Shown: in pieces, positions 45,371 to 55,339 of the stretch
Layout of the letters: each line of letters begins with the position of its first letter
Numbering within the stretch: the first letter of the stretch is position 1
Source: Alsobacter metallidurans
GTDB taxonomy: Bacteria; Pseudomonadota; Alphaproteobacteria; Rhizobiales; Beijerinckiaceae
Assembly (NCBI RefSeq): GCF_014636935.1
Contig: NZ_BMES01000002.1
Span: forward strand, 1,485,148-1,549,147
Reading direction: 5' to 3'
Length of the DNA: 64,000 nucleotides
The notes under the pieces: model-generated
Databases searched by the model: none
Told to the model about the DNA's origin: nothing
The model's input: the letters and a program-made list of their open reading frames with translations, nothing else
Program-made: the position numbers and the translations under genes

Positions 45371-46165
45371 TCAGGCATGGCTCGCAGGTTGCGGACGCCA
45401 CACCAGCAGGCGGTTCTCGATCAGCGTGACCAGCCAGTCGATGAACAACACGAAGGCGGCCAGGATCACCATGCCGGCAAACACGCCGGTCACGTCGAAC
45501 ACGCCCTCGGCTTCGTGAATGAGATAGCCCAGGCCCGCCGCCGAGCCGAGATACTCGCCCACGACCGCGCCCACGAGCGCGAAGCCTACCGACGTGTGCA
45601 GCGACGAAAACATCCAGCTCAGCGCCGACGGCCAGTACACGTGCCGGAACAGCTGGCGCTCGTTCATGCCCATCAGCCGCGCATTGGCGAGCACCACGGA
45701 GCTCACCTCCTTCACGCCCTGGTAGACGTTGAAAAACACGATGAAGAACACCAGCGTGACGCCAAGCGCCACCTTGCTCCAGATGCCGAGCCCCAGCCAC
45801 AACATGAAGATGGGCGCGAGCACCACGCGCGGCAGCGCGTTCGCCATCTTCACGTAGGGATCGAACACCGCCGCCACGATGGGCTTGCGGGCGAACCAGA
45901 ACCCGAACAGCACGCCGCCGACCGAGCCGATCAGGAACGCCAGCACGGTCTCGGTGAGCGTGATCGAGAGGTGCTTCCAGATCTGCCCGCCCGCGAACAG
46001 TTTCCAGATCCGCGCGATCACGTCGCCCGGGGTCGAGAAGAAGAATTTCGGCAGCAGGTAGGTCCCGCCGATCGGCACCGTTGATCCGACATGCCAGATC
46101 AGCAGCGCGACCGCGGCGACGAGCGCCTGCAAGGCGAAGAGCTTGGTGCGCGAAATGCCGATCAC
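45371..46165 (-). CDS. NitT/TauT-family ABC transporter permease
   Basis: A 264-residue permease with six transmembrane segments. The EAA loop reads SSVVLANARLMGMNERQLFRHV and AVVGEYLGSAAGLGYLI is the family C-terminal motif. Its ATG overlaps the stop of the ATPase gene (ATGA at 46162-46165), showing tight coupling. It forms the membrane channel for the binding protein encoded 59 bases downstream. Confidence 0.92.
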   Translation of the reverse strand: MIGISRTKLFALQALVAAVALLIWHVGSTVPIGGTYLLPKFFFSTPGDVIARIWKLFAGGQIWKHLSITLTETVLAFLIGSVGGVLFGFWFARKPIVAAVFDPYVKMANALPRVVLAPIFMLWLGLGIWSKVALGVTLVFFIVFFNVYQGVKEVSSVVLANARLMGMNERQLFRHVYWPSALSWMFSSLHTSVGFALVGAVVGEYLGSAAGLGYLIHEAEGVFDVTGVFAGMVILAAFVLFIDWLVTLIENRLLVWRPQPASHA

Positions 46166-46998
46166 GTCGCCGCTCCGTAAGCCTTGGTGACCTCGTCGCG
46201 CAACTCGCTCCAGATCGCCCGGTGCAGCGTGTGGAAGCGCGGATCGAGCCGCACCTCGGCCACGTCCCGTGGGCGCGGCAGGTCGATGGCGTGGTCACCG
46301 ATGATGCGCGCCTTGGGGCCGCATGACATGATCACGACCCGATCGGCCAGCGCGATCGCCTCCTCGAGGTCGTGCGTCACGAACAGCACGGCCTTGCGGT
46401 CCGTCGCCCAGAGGTCCAGCAGAAGCGTGCCCATGATCTGCCGGGTCTGCGCGTCGAGCGGCCCGAAGGGTTCGTCCATGAGCAGGATCTTGGGATCGCG
46501 GATCAGCACCTGCGCGAGCCCGACGCGCTTGCGCTGGCCGCCCGAGAGCTGGTGCGGGTAGCGGTCCGCGAAGGCGGATAGGCCGACCCGCGCAAGCCAG
46601 GCCTTGGCCTGCTTGCGGGCCTCGGCGCTGGCCATCCCGCCGACCTCGAGCGCGATCGCCACGTTTTCCAGCGCCGTCTTCCAAGGCATCAGAGCGTCCT
46701 GCTGGAAGAGGTATCCCGCCTTGCCGTTCAGCCCCGACAACGGCTCGCCGAAGATCGACACCGCCCCGCTGGCGGGCTTGAGCAAGCCGGCGGCGGCGTT
46801 CAGCAGGGTCGACTTGCCGCAACCTGTCGGCCCCACGATGGCGACGAACTCGCTTTCGGCGACCCGCAGGGTGGTGGGCGCGACGGCCTCATAGACCGGC
46901 TGTGCGCCGCCCCCATACGCGATCGACACCGCGTCCAGCGCCACCGCCGGCGGCTTGGCTCCTGGCGCATCGCGTTCGATCACGCGCAACACCACCAT
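46162..46998 (-). CDS. NitT/TauT-family ABC transporter ATP-binding protein
   Basis: A 278-residue ATPase. Walker A is VGPTGCGKSTLLN, the signature LSGGQRKRVGLAQ, Walker B ILLMDEPFGPLD and the switch His FVTHDLEEA. The Q-loop FQQDALMPWKTALENV is typical of TauB/SsuB/NrtD. The ATG at 46998 was chosen; the longer frame upstream runs into the ilvC terminator. It is the first gene of the transporter operon, whose promoter should lie in 46999-47084. Confidence 0.92.
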   Translation of the reverse strand: MVVLRVIERDAPGAKPPAVALDAVSIAYGGGAQPVYEAVAPTTLRVAESEFVAIVGPTGCGKSTLLNAAAGLLKPASGAVSIFGEPLSGLNGKAGYLFQQDALMPWKTALENVAIALEVGGMASAEARKQAKAWLARVGLSAFADRYPHQLSGGQRKRVGLAQVLIRDPKILLMDEPFGPLDAQTRQIMGTLLLDLWATDRKAVLFVTHDLEEAIALADRVVIMSCGPKARIIGDHAIDLPRPRDVAEVRLDPRFHTLHRAIWSELRDEVTKAYGAAT

Positions 46999-47084
46999 CC
47001 CGACGCTCTCCCGCAGTCCGGCCGCGGACTGCGACCTCGTTTTTCCCACGAAAGGGTAGAGAGTGAGAGCACCAAGGGCAAGCA

Positions 47085-47118
47085 AAGAGCCCCGGCGGAG
47101 GCGTCCGCCGGGGCTCTT
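47085..47118 (-). terminator. Strong hairpin terminator after ilvC
   Basis: A perfect 15-bp stem, AAGAGCCCCGGCGGA (47085-47099) with TCCGCCGGGGCTCTT (47104-47118) and a GGCG loop. It lies 40 bases after the ilvC stop on the minus strand; the minus 3' flank TTTGCTTGCCC is moderately T-rich. Confidence 0.8.
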
Positions 47119-47158
47119 GAACGTTTTCGATCGCGCAGGCGCGAGGCCTTGCGCCGGC

Positions 47159-48400
<1,242 letters not shown>

Positions 48401-48417
48401 TCATGCAGGACAGATTC

Positions 48418-48966
48418 ATGCTCTCCCCCGTTCCCGCCACGTCGATCCTGTCATTCTGGCGCGAGGCCGGCCGGGATCGCTGGTTCGCCAAGGACGACGC
48501 CTTTGACGCGGAACTCCGTGAACGTTTCGAACCGACCCGGCAGGCCGCCGCCGACGGGCAGCTGGACGCTTGGTCCGAAACGCCGGAGGGCGCGCTTGCG
48601 CTGGTCCTTCTGCTGGACCAGTTGCCCCGCAACCTCTTCCGCAGGTCGCCCGAGGCGTTCGCCACCGATGAAATAGCCCGCCATGTCGCCTCCGCTGCCC
48701 TGGAGCGCGGCTTCGACCGGCAGGTCGACCCGGTGTTGCGCCCCTTCTTCTTTCTCCCCTTCATGCATTCGGAGGACCTCGCCGAGCAGGACCTCTGCGT
48801 CCGGCTCTATGAAGCCGCCGGCGACGAGGACGGCGCCAAATGGGCGAAGATGCATCGCGACATCATCGCCCGCTTCGGCCGCTTTCCGCATCGCAACCCG
48901 GTTCTCGGCCGCGACACCACACCCGAGGAAGCCGAGTTCCTGGCCGGAGACGGCTTCAAGGGCTGA
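48418..48966 (+). CDS. DUF924-family protein
   Basis: A 182-residue all-helical, TPR-like protein. SILSFWREAGRDRWFAKDDAFD at the start, LALVLLLDQLPRNLFRR and FFFLPFMHSEDLAEQD are hallmark DUF924 motifs, and the end has FGRFPHRNPVLGR. The family is widespread and of unknown function. Start taken as ATG 48418 after CAGGACAG; an in-frame ATG 15 bases upstream is possible. It is encoded opposite to the ilv/GST genes, which flank it. Confidence 0.9.
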   Translation: MLSPVPATSILSFWREAGRDRWFAKDDAFDAELRERFEPTRQAAADGQLDAWSETPEGALALVLLLDQLPRNLFRRSPEAFATDEIARHVASAALERGFDRQVDPVLRPFFFLPFMHSEDLAEQDLCVRLYEAAGDEDGAKWAKMHRDIIARFGRFPHRNPVLGRDTTPEEAEFLAGDGFKG

Positions 48967-48976
48967 GGCGCAAGCC

Positions 48977-49618
48977 TCAGGCCGGAAGCTCCAGCCCTTC
49001 CTTCTCGAACACCTTGCGGACCGCCGGCCGCGCCGTAACCCGGCGGACGAGCGCGGTCCAGTTCGGGTAGTCGGCCGCCATGTCGAAGCCGAGCGTCGGG
49101 CCGCGGCCCCAGAGCCAGAACACCGTGAGATAAAGGTCCGCGACCGAGAAGCTGTCGCCCGCCGCCCACTCGCGGCCCTTCAGCCGCGCGTCGACCTGCG
49201 CCCACACGTCCCGGCAGGTGGCCCGGCCCGCTTCCACAACCTCCGCCTTAGCGGCGTCGGACGCCGCGTAGCGCTCTGGCCGGCGCACATGCGCGTAGGA
49301 GACGTGAACCGTGGAGGAGCACCAGGCCAGCCACTCGGCGCAACGTACGTCGTCGCGCACGTCCTTGGGCCACAGGCCGGCGGCCGGATGGGTCAGCGCG
49401 ATGTAGCGTAGAATGGCCGGAACTTCGGTGAGCACCCAGTCGCCATCCGCCAGCGCGGGCACGCGCGCCTTGGGGTTGATGGCCAGGTAGGCCGGCGAGC
49501 GCTGCTCGGCCTCGGCGAAGTTAACCCGCACGGCCTCGTAGTCGGCCCCGGCTTCCTCCAGCGCCATGTGGGCCGCGAGCGAGCAGGCGGCCGGCGAGAA
49601 GTAGAGCTTCAACGTCAT
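48977..49618 (-). CDS. Glutathione S-transferase family protein (1)
   Basis: A 213-residue cytosolic GST of the beta-like class. The thioredoxin-fold N-terminus begins LKLYFSPAACSLAAHMALEEAG, with Ser/Cys in the SPxACS active-site position, and NPKARVPAL carries the cis-Pro. The C-terminal helical domain has FSVADLYLTVFWLW. The substrate is unknown. It lies 31 bases downstream of ilvH on the same strand and may be cotranscribed. Confidence 0.9.
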   Translation of the reverse strand: MTLKLYFSPAACSLAAHMALEEAGADYEAVRVNFAEAEQRSPAYLAINPKARVPALADGDWVLTEVPAILRYIALTHPAAGLWPKDVRDDVRCAEWLAWCSSTVHVSYAHVRRPERYAASDAAKAEVVEAGRATCRDVWAQVDARLKGREWAAGDSFSVADLYLTVFWLWGRGPTLGFDMAADYPNWTALVRRVTARPAVRKVFEKEGLELPA

Positions 49619-49649
49619 GGCGTTTCCTCAGGTGTTGTTTTTGGTGTGG

Positions 49650-50195
49650 TCAGAGCGCCTCGGCGCCGCGCGCCATGGCGGCGATGCCGGTGCGAGACAC
49701 CTCGACGAGGCCCACCACCGCCATCACGCGCAGGAAGCGCTCGATCTCCTCGGTCGCGCCCGTGATCTCGAACACGAAGGAGGTCAGCGTGGCGTCGACC
49801 GTGCGCGCCCCGAACGCGCTGGCGAGGCGCATGGCCTCGACCCGGCTCTCGCCCGAGCCGACCACCTTCACGAGCGCGAGCTCGCGCTCGATGGCCTCGC
49901 CCTGGATGGTGAGGTCCACCACGCGGTGCACCGGCACGAGCCGGTCCAGTTGGGCCTTGATCTGCTCGATCACCGGCCCGGTGCCGGTCGTCACGATGGT
50001 GATGCGCGAGACATGCGCCTCGTGCTCGGTTTCCGAAACCGTGAGGCTCTCGATGTTGTAGCCGCGGCCCGAGAACAGGCCCGAGATCCGCGCGAGAACG
50101 CCGGGCTCGTTGTCGACCAGCACCGACAGGGTGTGGCGCGCCGGCGGCTGCGTCTTGGGCGCGTCGGAATAGTGGGATTTCATCGGCATGTTCAT
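49650..50195 (-). CDS. ilvH: Acetolactate synthase regulatory (small) subunit
   Basis: A 181-residue protein with an ACT domain (LSVLVDNEPGVLARISGLFS and RGYNIESLTV) and a C-terminal ALS_ss_C domain (GARTVDATLTSFVFEITG). It binds valine and regulates the catalytic subunit. The catalytic ilvB lies upstream on the same strand, separated by a GST gene, which is an unusual insertion. The ATG at 50195 is in the normal position for the family. Confidence 0.95.
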   Translation of the reverse strand: MNMPMKSHYSDAPKTQPPARHTLSVLVDNEPGVLARISGLFSGRGYNIESLTVSETEHEAHVSRITIVTTGTGPVIEQIKAQLDRLVPVHRVVDLTIQGEAIERELALVKVVGSGESRVEAMRLASAFGARTVDATLTSFVFEITGATEEIERFLRVMAVVGLVEVSRTGIAAMARGAEAL

Positions 50196-50225
50196 CGTCG
50201 CCCCGCTTCGCTGTTCTGCTTGTTC

Positions 50226-50906
50226 TCAGCCCCTGAACGGCCCGACCTGTGGCTCGTCCACCTCGTCATGCGCGACGATCCAGGGCTCGGCCATGCCGGC
50301 CTGCTGCCATTCCACGAAGGCCGGGTGATCCAGCACGGCGTCCATGTAGGCGCGCGTGTCGGCATCCACCTCGATCGAATAGCCCCGCAGGCGCGTCACC
50401 ACGGGCGCGAACATGGCGTCCGCCGCCGTGAACGCGCCGAACAGAAACGGCCCGCCCGCTTTAGCCCCGAAGCGCTCGCGCGCCTCCCGCCAGAGATGAA
50501 CCACCCGCGCCACGTCCTGCGCCACGTCGGCGCCGCGATCCTTCGCGGCGTAGCGCTTGCGCAGGTTCATCGGGCAGGCCGAGCGCAGCGCCCGGAACCC
50601 GGCATGCATTTCCGACGCGATCGTGCGCGCGAAGGCCCGCGCCGCGATGTCCGCCGGCCAGACCGCCTTCTCGGGAAACCGGTCCGCCACATATTCCATG
50701 ATCGCGACCGTTTCCCACACGGTGACGTCGCCATCCACCAGGATCGGCACCGTCCGCCCCGCCCCGTAGGCCTCCACGCGCGGCCGGAACTCCGGCGTGT
50801 CCAGCGGGATCAAGTCCTCCTCGAACGGCACGCCAAGCGCCCGCAGGAGAATCCAGGGACGCAGTGACCAGGACGAATAGGCCTTGTTGCCGATAGCGAG
50901 CTTCAT
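50226..50906 (-). CDS. Glutathione S-transferase family protein (2)
   Basis: A 226-residue GST. LAIGNKAYSSWSLRPWILLRALG is the N-terminal strand/helix with the active-site Ser region, VPILVDGDVTVWETVAIMEYVAD the GSH-binding cis-Pro/ES-like segment, and FLFGAFTAADAMFAPVV the C-terminal domain N-cap. It resembles the uncharacterised YfcF/maleylacetoacetate-isomerase-like GSTs. It sits between ilvB and ilvH with short gaps (30 and 67 bases), suggesting cotranscription. Confidence 0.9.
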   Translation of the reverse strand: MKLAIGNKAYSSWSLRPWILLRALGVPFEEDLIPLDTPEFRPRVEAYGAGRTVPILVDGDVTVWETVAIMEYVADRFPEKAVWPADIAARAFARTIASEMHAGFRALRSACPMNLRKRYAAKDRGADVAQDVARVVHLWREARERFGAKAGGPFLFGAFTAADAMFAPVVTRLRGYSIEVDADTRAYMDAVLDHPAFVEWQQAGMAEPWIVAHDEVDEPQVGPFRG

Positions 50907-50973
50907 GGGGCGGGCTCCTGATGACGCGGGACGGGCTCGGCCCGCTTGGCGGGCTCGCGCCCGCCCCGGATGA

Positions 50974-52734
50974 TTAGACCAACTCGCGCCCGCGCGCGTC
51001 GATGATGTCGCCGGTCTTGCCCTCGAAGTCCGGCAGGATCATCTCGTTGTGCGCCTTGCCGGACGGGATCATCGGGAAGCAGTTCTCTTCCTTGGCGACG
51101 ATGCAGTCGAAGATCACGGCCTTGGGGCTGTCGATCATCTCCATGATGGCGCGATCGAGGTCGGCCGGGTCCGAGCAGCGGATGCCGTGGCCGCCATAGG
51201 CCTCGGCCAGCTTCACGAAGTCCGGCAGCGCCTGCGAGTAGCTTTCCGAGTAGCGCCCGCCATGCAGCAACTCCTGCCACTGGCGCACCATGCCCATGTA
51301 CTCGTTGTTCAGGATGAAGATCTTCACCGGCAGCCGGTACTGCAGCGCCGTCGACATCTCCTGCATGTTCATCAGGATCGAGGCTTCGCCGGCGATGTCG
51401 ATCACCAACGCGTCCGGATGCGCCATCTGGGTCCCGACCGCGGCCGGCAGGCCGTAGCCCATGGTGCCCAGGCCGCCGGACGTCATCCAGCGGTTCGGCT
51501 CCTCGAAGCGGTAGTACTGCGCCGCCCACATCTGGTGCTGGCCGACCTCGGTCGTGATGTAGGTATCGCGATCCTTGGTCAGCTCGTAGAGCCGCTGCAC
51601 GGCGTATTGCGGCTTGATCACCTTGGCGTCGTTTCGGTAGCCGAGGCAGTTGCGCGCGCGCCAGCCCTCGATGCGCTTCCACCACTCGCCCAGCGCCGCC
51701 TTGTCGACCTGCGGGGCGCGGCTGCGCCACAGGCGCACCATGTCCTCCAGCACGTGGCCGCAATCGCCGATGATGCCGATATCGACGCGCACGTTCTTGT
51801 TGATGGAGGACGGGTCGATATCCACGTGGATCTTCTTGGACTTGGGCGAGAACGCGTCCAGCCGGCCCGTGATGCGGTCGTCGAAGCGCGCGCCGATGCA
51901 GATCATGACGTCGCAGTCATGCATCGCGAGATTGGCCTCATAGGTGCCGTGCATGCCCAGCATGCCCAGCCACTGGTCGTCGGCGGCCGGATAGGCGCCG
52001 AGGCCCATCAGCGTCGACGTGATCGGATAGCCTGTCAGCCGCACCAGCTCGCGCAGCAGGGCGGACGCCTCGGGGCCCGAATTGATGACGCCGCCGCCGG
52101 TGTAGAACACCGGCCGCTTGGCCGAGGCGATCAGGTCGACCGCCGCCTGGATCTTGCCCATGTCGCCCTTGATCTGCGGGCGATAGGTCTTGTGCTGGTT
52201 CGACATCGGGCGGACATAGGTGCCCTTGGCGAACTGGACGTCCTTGGGGATATCGACCACGACGGGCCCCGGCCGCCCGTTCGAGGCGACATAGAACGCT
52301 TCGTGCAGGATGCGCGGCAGGTCCTCGATCGAGCGGACCAGATAGTTGTGCTTCGTGCAGTGGCGCGTGATGCCGACCGTGTCGCACTCCTGGAAAGCGT
52401 CCGAACCGATGAGATGCGTCGGCACCTGCCCGGTGATGCAGACCAGCGGGATCGAATCCAGCAGCGCATCGGTCAGGCCCGTGACGGCGTTGGTCGCGCC
52501 GGGCCCCGATGTCACCAGCACGCAGCCGACCTTGCCGGAGGACCGGGCGTAGCCCTCGGCGGCGTGGACGGCGCCCTGCTCGTGCCGCACCAGCACGTGC
52601 TTCACCTTGTCCTGCTGGAAGATGGCGTCGTAGATCGGCAGCACCGCGCCGCCCGGATAGCCGAAGAGGTGTTCGACGCCCTGGTCCTGCATCGCCTGGA
52701 CGACCATTTCGGCGCCGGTCATCTGTCGGGTCAT
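50974..52734 (-). CDS. ilvB: Acetolactate synthase catalytic (large) subunit
   Basis: A 586-residue ThDP enzyme. The N-terminal ThDP pyrimidine domain has [17 protein letters not shown] and [16 protein letters not shown] (catalytic Glu), the middle FAD domain has [11 protein letters not shown] and [11 protein letters not shown], and the C-terminal ThDP domain has [12 protein letters not shown] and [11 protein letters not shown]. It condenses pyruvate with pyruvate or 2-ketobutyrate, the first step to Val, Leu and Ile. It is preceded by a leader peptide and terminator, so it is very likely attenuated. The ATG at 52734 gives the usual N-terminus. Confidence 0.96.
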   Translation of the reverse strand: MTRQMTGAEMVVQAMQDQGVEHLFGYPGGAVLPIYDAIFQQDKVKHVLVRHEQGAVHAAEGYARSSGKVGCVLVTSGPGATNAVTGLTDALLDSIPLVCITGQVPTHLIGSDAFQECDTVGITRHCTKHNYLVRSIEDLPRILHEAFYVASNGRPGPVVVDIPKDVQFAKGTYVRPMSNQHKTYRPQIKGDMGKIQAAVDLIASAKRPVFYTGGGVINSGPEASALLRELVRLTGYPITSTLMGLGAYPAADDQWLGMLGMHGTYEANLAMHDCDVMICIGARFDDRITGRLDAFSPKSKKIHVDIDPSSINKNVRVDIGIIGDCGHVLEDMVRLWRSRAPQVDKAALGEWWKRIEGWRARNCLGYRNDAKVIKPQYAVQRLYELTKDRDTYITTEVGQHQMWAAQYYRFEEPNRWMTSGGLGTMGYGLPAAVGTQMAHPDALVIDIAGEASILMNMQEMSTALQYRLPVKIFILNNEYMGMVRQWQELLHGGRYSESYSQALPDFVKLAEAYGGHGIRCSDPADLDRAIMEMIDSPKAVIFDCIVAKEENCFPMIPSGKAHNEMILPDFEGKTGDIIDARGRELV

Positions 52735-52794
52735 CGCTTCGCTCCCATCGGTTCAATCAGTGTTCGTTCGAGGTGAGGCAGACATTCGGGCAAC

Positions 52795-52817
52795 AAAAAA
52801 GGCCCCGTTAGGGACCT
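52795..52817 (-). terminator. Attenuator terminator upstream of ilvB
   Basis: On the minus strand AGGTCCC, a TAAC loop, GGGGCCT and then TTTTTT form a 7-bp stem with one G-T pair and a six-base T-run, 60 bases before the ilvB start. It follows the leader peptide by about 30 bases. A GGGAC in the last leader codons (plus positions 52857-52861) can pair with the terminator's left arm GTCCC (52811-52815), giving an antiterminator. Confidence 0.85.
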
Positions 52818-52848
52818 CGGACACGGCGCCATCGTCGGGAGTGCGGTC

Positions 52849-52899
52849 TTATGACCGTCCCGTCTCTGGCGCCCCGGTTACAATAAGAATGTTGCGCAC
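52849..52899 (-). CDS. ilvB leader peptide MRNILIVTGAPETGRS
   Basis: A 16-residue frame with GTG at 52899 preceded by GAGGGA at ideal spacing, ending TAA at 52849. Codons 4-7 are ATT CTT ATT GTA (Ile-Leu-Ile-Val), exactly the products of the pathway controlled. It ends about 32 bases before an intrinsic terminator ahead of ilvB. This is the standard layout of branched-chain amino-acid attenuation. It begins 56 bases after the miaA stop, so its promoter lies in the 3' end of miaA or in that gap. Confidence 0.85.
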   Translation of the reverse strand: MRNILIVTGAPETGRS

Positions 52900-52955
52900 G
52901 CGTGCGTCCCTCGATGCGAAATCGTGCGGGACCGTAGTCGGGCGGCTACCTGCCG

Positions 52956-53933
52956 TCAAGCCGGTTTCGTTGCTGGCGCGCGATTGTCGACACCTCCCAC
53001 CGGCGCGCCCTCCACAAAGCTCCAGCTCGCCAGCACGGCCCGCTCGGCCTCGGCGGGGTCGACCCAGAGCCAGCCCTCGCCCTGGTGCCGGAACCAGGTG
53101 AACTGGCGCTTGGCGTAGTGGCGCGTGTCCGCCTTGGCGCGCTGGATGGCTTCCGGCAGCGCCATCTCGCCGTGCAGAGCCTTGATCAGCCAGGGCGCGC
53201 CATGGGCCCGCATGCACGGCAAAGCCGGGTCGAGCCGCCGCGCCGCGAGCGCCTTCACCTCTTCCAGCGCGCCGAGGCTCACCATGGCGTCGAAGCGGGC
53301 GTCGATGCGGGCATAGAGCGCGTCGCGCTCGGGCGCCAGGAACACGCGCAGGCATGCGTCCGCCTCCAGCAGCGCCCCCGCCCGTGCGCCTTGGAACCGC
53401 ACAAGCGGCTGCCCGGTCGCCTGAAACACCTCCAGGGCGCGGATGATCCGCTGGCGGTCGCTTGGCCGCAGCTGCGCGGCCGTTTCCGGATCGCGGTGCG
53501 CGAGCTCTTCGTGCAACTGCTCGGCCGGCACGTCGTGCGTCGCGGTGCGCACGGCCACGCGGATGTCCTCCGGCACGGTCGGAATATCGGAAAGCCCTTC
53601 CGTCAGGGCTTTGAAATAAAGCCCCGTTCCGCCCGTCACGATCGGCAACGACCCTTCAGCCCGCGCCTGCGCGAGTTCGGCCTCCATGGCCCGCAGCCAT
53701 TTGCCGACCGACCACGCCTCGGCGGCGTCCACGGTTCCAAACAGCCGGTGCGGCGCGCTGGCCTCCTCGTCGGGCGTCGGACGGGCCGTGAGGATGCGAA
53801 GGTCGCGATAGACCTGCATGGAATCGGCGTTGATCACCACGCCGCCGAGCCGGCGCGCCAGCGCGATCGCGAGCGCGGACTTGCCGCTCGCGGTCGGTCC
53901 TGCGATGAGGATCGCCTGATAACCCTGCGCCAC
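52956..53933 (-). CDS. miaA: tRNA dimethylallyltransferase MiaA
   Basis: A 325-residue enzyme that prenylates A37 of tRNAs reading UNN codons. The P-loop [15 protein letters not shown] is near the start, [11 protein letters not shown] and [10 protein letters not shown] are substrate-binding motifs, and [14 protein letters not shown] is the C-terminal signature. The most likely start is GTG at 53933, with CAGGAG eight bases upstream, just before the P-loop; a longer open frame has no conservation. The divergent serB starts only 33 bases away. Confidence 0.93.
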   Translation of the reverse strand: MAQGYQAILIAGPTASGKSALAIALARRLGGVVINADSMQVYRDLRILTARPTPDEEASAPHRLFGTVDAAEAWSVGKWLRAMEAELAQARAEGSLPIVTGGTGLYFKALTEGLSDIPTVPEDIRVAVRTATHDVPAEQLHEELAHRDPETAAQLRPSDRQRIIRALEVFQATGQPLVRFQGARAGALLEADACLRVFLAPERDALYARIDARFDAMVSLGALEEVKALAARRLDPALPCMRAHGAPWLIKALHGEMALPEAIQRAKADTRHYAKRQFTWFRHQGEGWLWVDPAEAERAVLASWSFVEGAPVGGVDNRAPATKPA

Positions 53934-53966
53934 GGCGCCTTGCTCCTGCCCGGACCTTGTCGGCCC

Positions 53967-54881
53967 ATGATCGACCACGTCGCGACGCTCGTCTCGAGCC
54001 CCGAACGCCCCGCCCTTTCCGATGCGCTGCTGGCGCGCGTCGCGCAAGTCCTGCCGGGGGCGGGATCGCCGCACATGCTGAATCCCGGCGTGGCGGCCGA
54101 CATCCCGTTCCGCACACCGGCCGCCGCCGGCGACGTCCCCTATGACGCCCGCGCGCAGGCCGACCGCGCCCGCGCGGCGCTGGATGGCGCCCCTGTCGAC
54201 GTAGTCGTCCAGCCGGTCGCGACCCGCCGCAAGAGGCTGTTTTTGGCCGACATGGATTCCACCATGATCGGGCAGGAATGCATCGACGAGCTGGCGGATT
54301 TCGTTGGCCTGAAGGACCGCGTCTCGGAGATCACCGAGCGCGCCATGCGGGGCGAGATCGCGTTTGAACCCGCCTTGCGGGAGCGTGTCGCCCTGCTGGC
54401 CGGGCTGGATGCCGGGGTGGTGGACCGCATCATCGCCGAGCGCATCACGCTGACGCCGGGCGGCTCGGCCCTGGTCCGCACCATGCGGCGCGACGGCGGC
54501 TACGCCGCGCTGGTGTCGGGCGGCTTCACGCTGTTCACGGCGCCGATCGGACGCACGATCGGCTTCGACGAGGATCGTTCAAACGTGTTGATCACAGACG
54601 GAACGAGGCTCGCCGGCCGCGTCGCGGAGCCGATCCTCGGCAAGGAAGCCAAGCTCGCCACGCTGATCGAGCTGCGCAACCGCTTCGGCCTCGCGCACGC
54701 CGACACGCTCGCGGTCGGCGACGGCGCCAACGACCTCGCGATGCTCAACGAAGCCGGCCTCGGCGTCGCTTTCCGGGCCAAGCCCGCGGTCGCCGCCGCA
54801 GCCCACGCCCGCGTGGAGCACGCCGACCTCACCGCTCTGCTGTATGCTCAGGGATACCGGGTTGAGGATTTCGCGGCCTGA
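53967..54881 (+). CDS. serB: Phosphoserine phosphatase SerB
   Basis: A 304-residue HAD-family phosphatase for the last step of serine synthesis. The N-terminal about 85 residues form a small regulatory domain. Then [20 protein letters not shown] carries the catalytic Asp pair (DxDST), [11 protein letters not shown] the motif II Ser, and [12 protein letters not shown] the motif III/IV Asp residues. The ATG at 53967 was chosen; the long upstream frame antiparallel to miaA is a shadow. It is divergent from miaA with a 33-base gap. Confidence 0.95.
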   Translation: MIDHVATLVSSPERPALSDALLARVAQVLPGAGSPHMLNPGVAADIPFRTPAAAGDVPYDARAQADRARAALDGAPVDVVVQPVATRRKRLFLADMDSTMIGQECIDELADFVGLKDRVSEITERAMRGEIAFEPALRERVALLAGLDAGVVDRIIAERITLTPGGSALVRTMRRDGGYAALVSGGFTLFTAPIGRTIGFDEDRSNVLITDGTRLAGRVAEPILGKEAKLATLIELRNRFGLAHADTLAVGDGANDLAMLNEAGLGVAFRAKPAVAAAAHARVEHADLTALLYAQGYRVEDFAA

Positions 54882-54921
54882 AGCTCCGGCAAAGGGAAGC
54901 CTCTCCCGCAACCGCCATCCT

Positions 54922-55002
54922 CGTCATTGCGAGCCGGAGGCGAAGCAATCCAGCCTAAAGGCCCGGCGTTAGCTGGATTGCTTAACAACGCTCGCAATTA
55001 CG
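54922..55002. repeat. Type-A palindromic intergenic repeat, copy 1
   Basis: CGTCATTGCGAGC (54922-54934) is inversely repeated, with one mismatch, as GCTCGCAATTACG (54990-55002). Inside, GAAGCAATCCAGC (54942-54954) pairs with GCTGGATTGCTT (54972-54983). It can form a long stem-loop. A related copy is at 57015-57106. The motif is well known in Hyphomicrobiales genomes as an intergenic REP-like element. Confidence 0.8.
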
Positions 55003-55055
55003 GCCGAGCGGGTAACCGAGCCTCCGCGATCGGGAATCATGGCGCTGCCTCTCCA

Positions 55056-55160
55056 CCGTCATCCCCGGCGACCTGCGGAGCAGGTCGGGAAGGGGATCCA
55101 GGGGCAAAAGCGCTCACCCCTGGATTCCCTTCCCGGCGCTACGCGCCGCCGGGGATGACC
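55056..55160. repeat. Type-B palindromic intergenic repeat, long copy
   Basis: CCGTCATCCCCGGCG (55056-55070) is inversely repeated as CGCCGGGGATGACC (55147-55160), with an inner pair GGATCCAGGGG / CCCCTGGATTCC. A shorter copy of the ends occurs after leuA (24952-24988). It lies in the gene-free stretch 54882-55339 between serB and degP. Confidence 0.8.
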
Positions 55161-55220
55161 GAGGAAATTGAGCCTCAGCGCAGCTGAGTTGATGAAGGCG
55201 AGCTATGGCGCCGCGCGAGG

Positions 55221-55318
55221 CCTTCTCCCCGGAACGGGAGAAGGTGGCGCGTTGAGACAGATGAGGGGAGCGGCCCGACCGCCCTCACCCCAGCCCTCTC
55301 CCCGTCCCGGGGAGAGGG
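55221..55318. repeat. Type-C hairpins (probable degP 3' terminator)
   Basis: Two hairpins: CCTTCTCCC (55221-55229) with GGGAGAAGG (55236-55244), and CCCTCTCCCCG (55294-55304) with CGGGGAGAGGG (55308-55318), a perfect 11-bp stem with a 3-base loop. The second is 22 bases from the degP stop and probably ends or protects the degP transcript. Short C/T-rich relatives are seen near 8934. Confidence 0.7.
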
Positions 55319-55339
55319 GGCCGATGGCGGACGTGTCCG

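Noticed and set aside
52849-53933. Possible regulatory link between miaA and the downstream ilvB attenuator via tRNA modification
   Set aside because: MiaA modifies tRNAs that read UNN codons, but the leader's control codons are ATT, CTT and GTA, so its action would not directly change stalling here.
54922-55320. Cluster of inverted repeats read as an insertion sequence or CRISPR
   Set aside because: There is no transposase frame, no target duplication and no regularly spaced identical repeats; the elements are independent hairpins.
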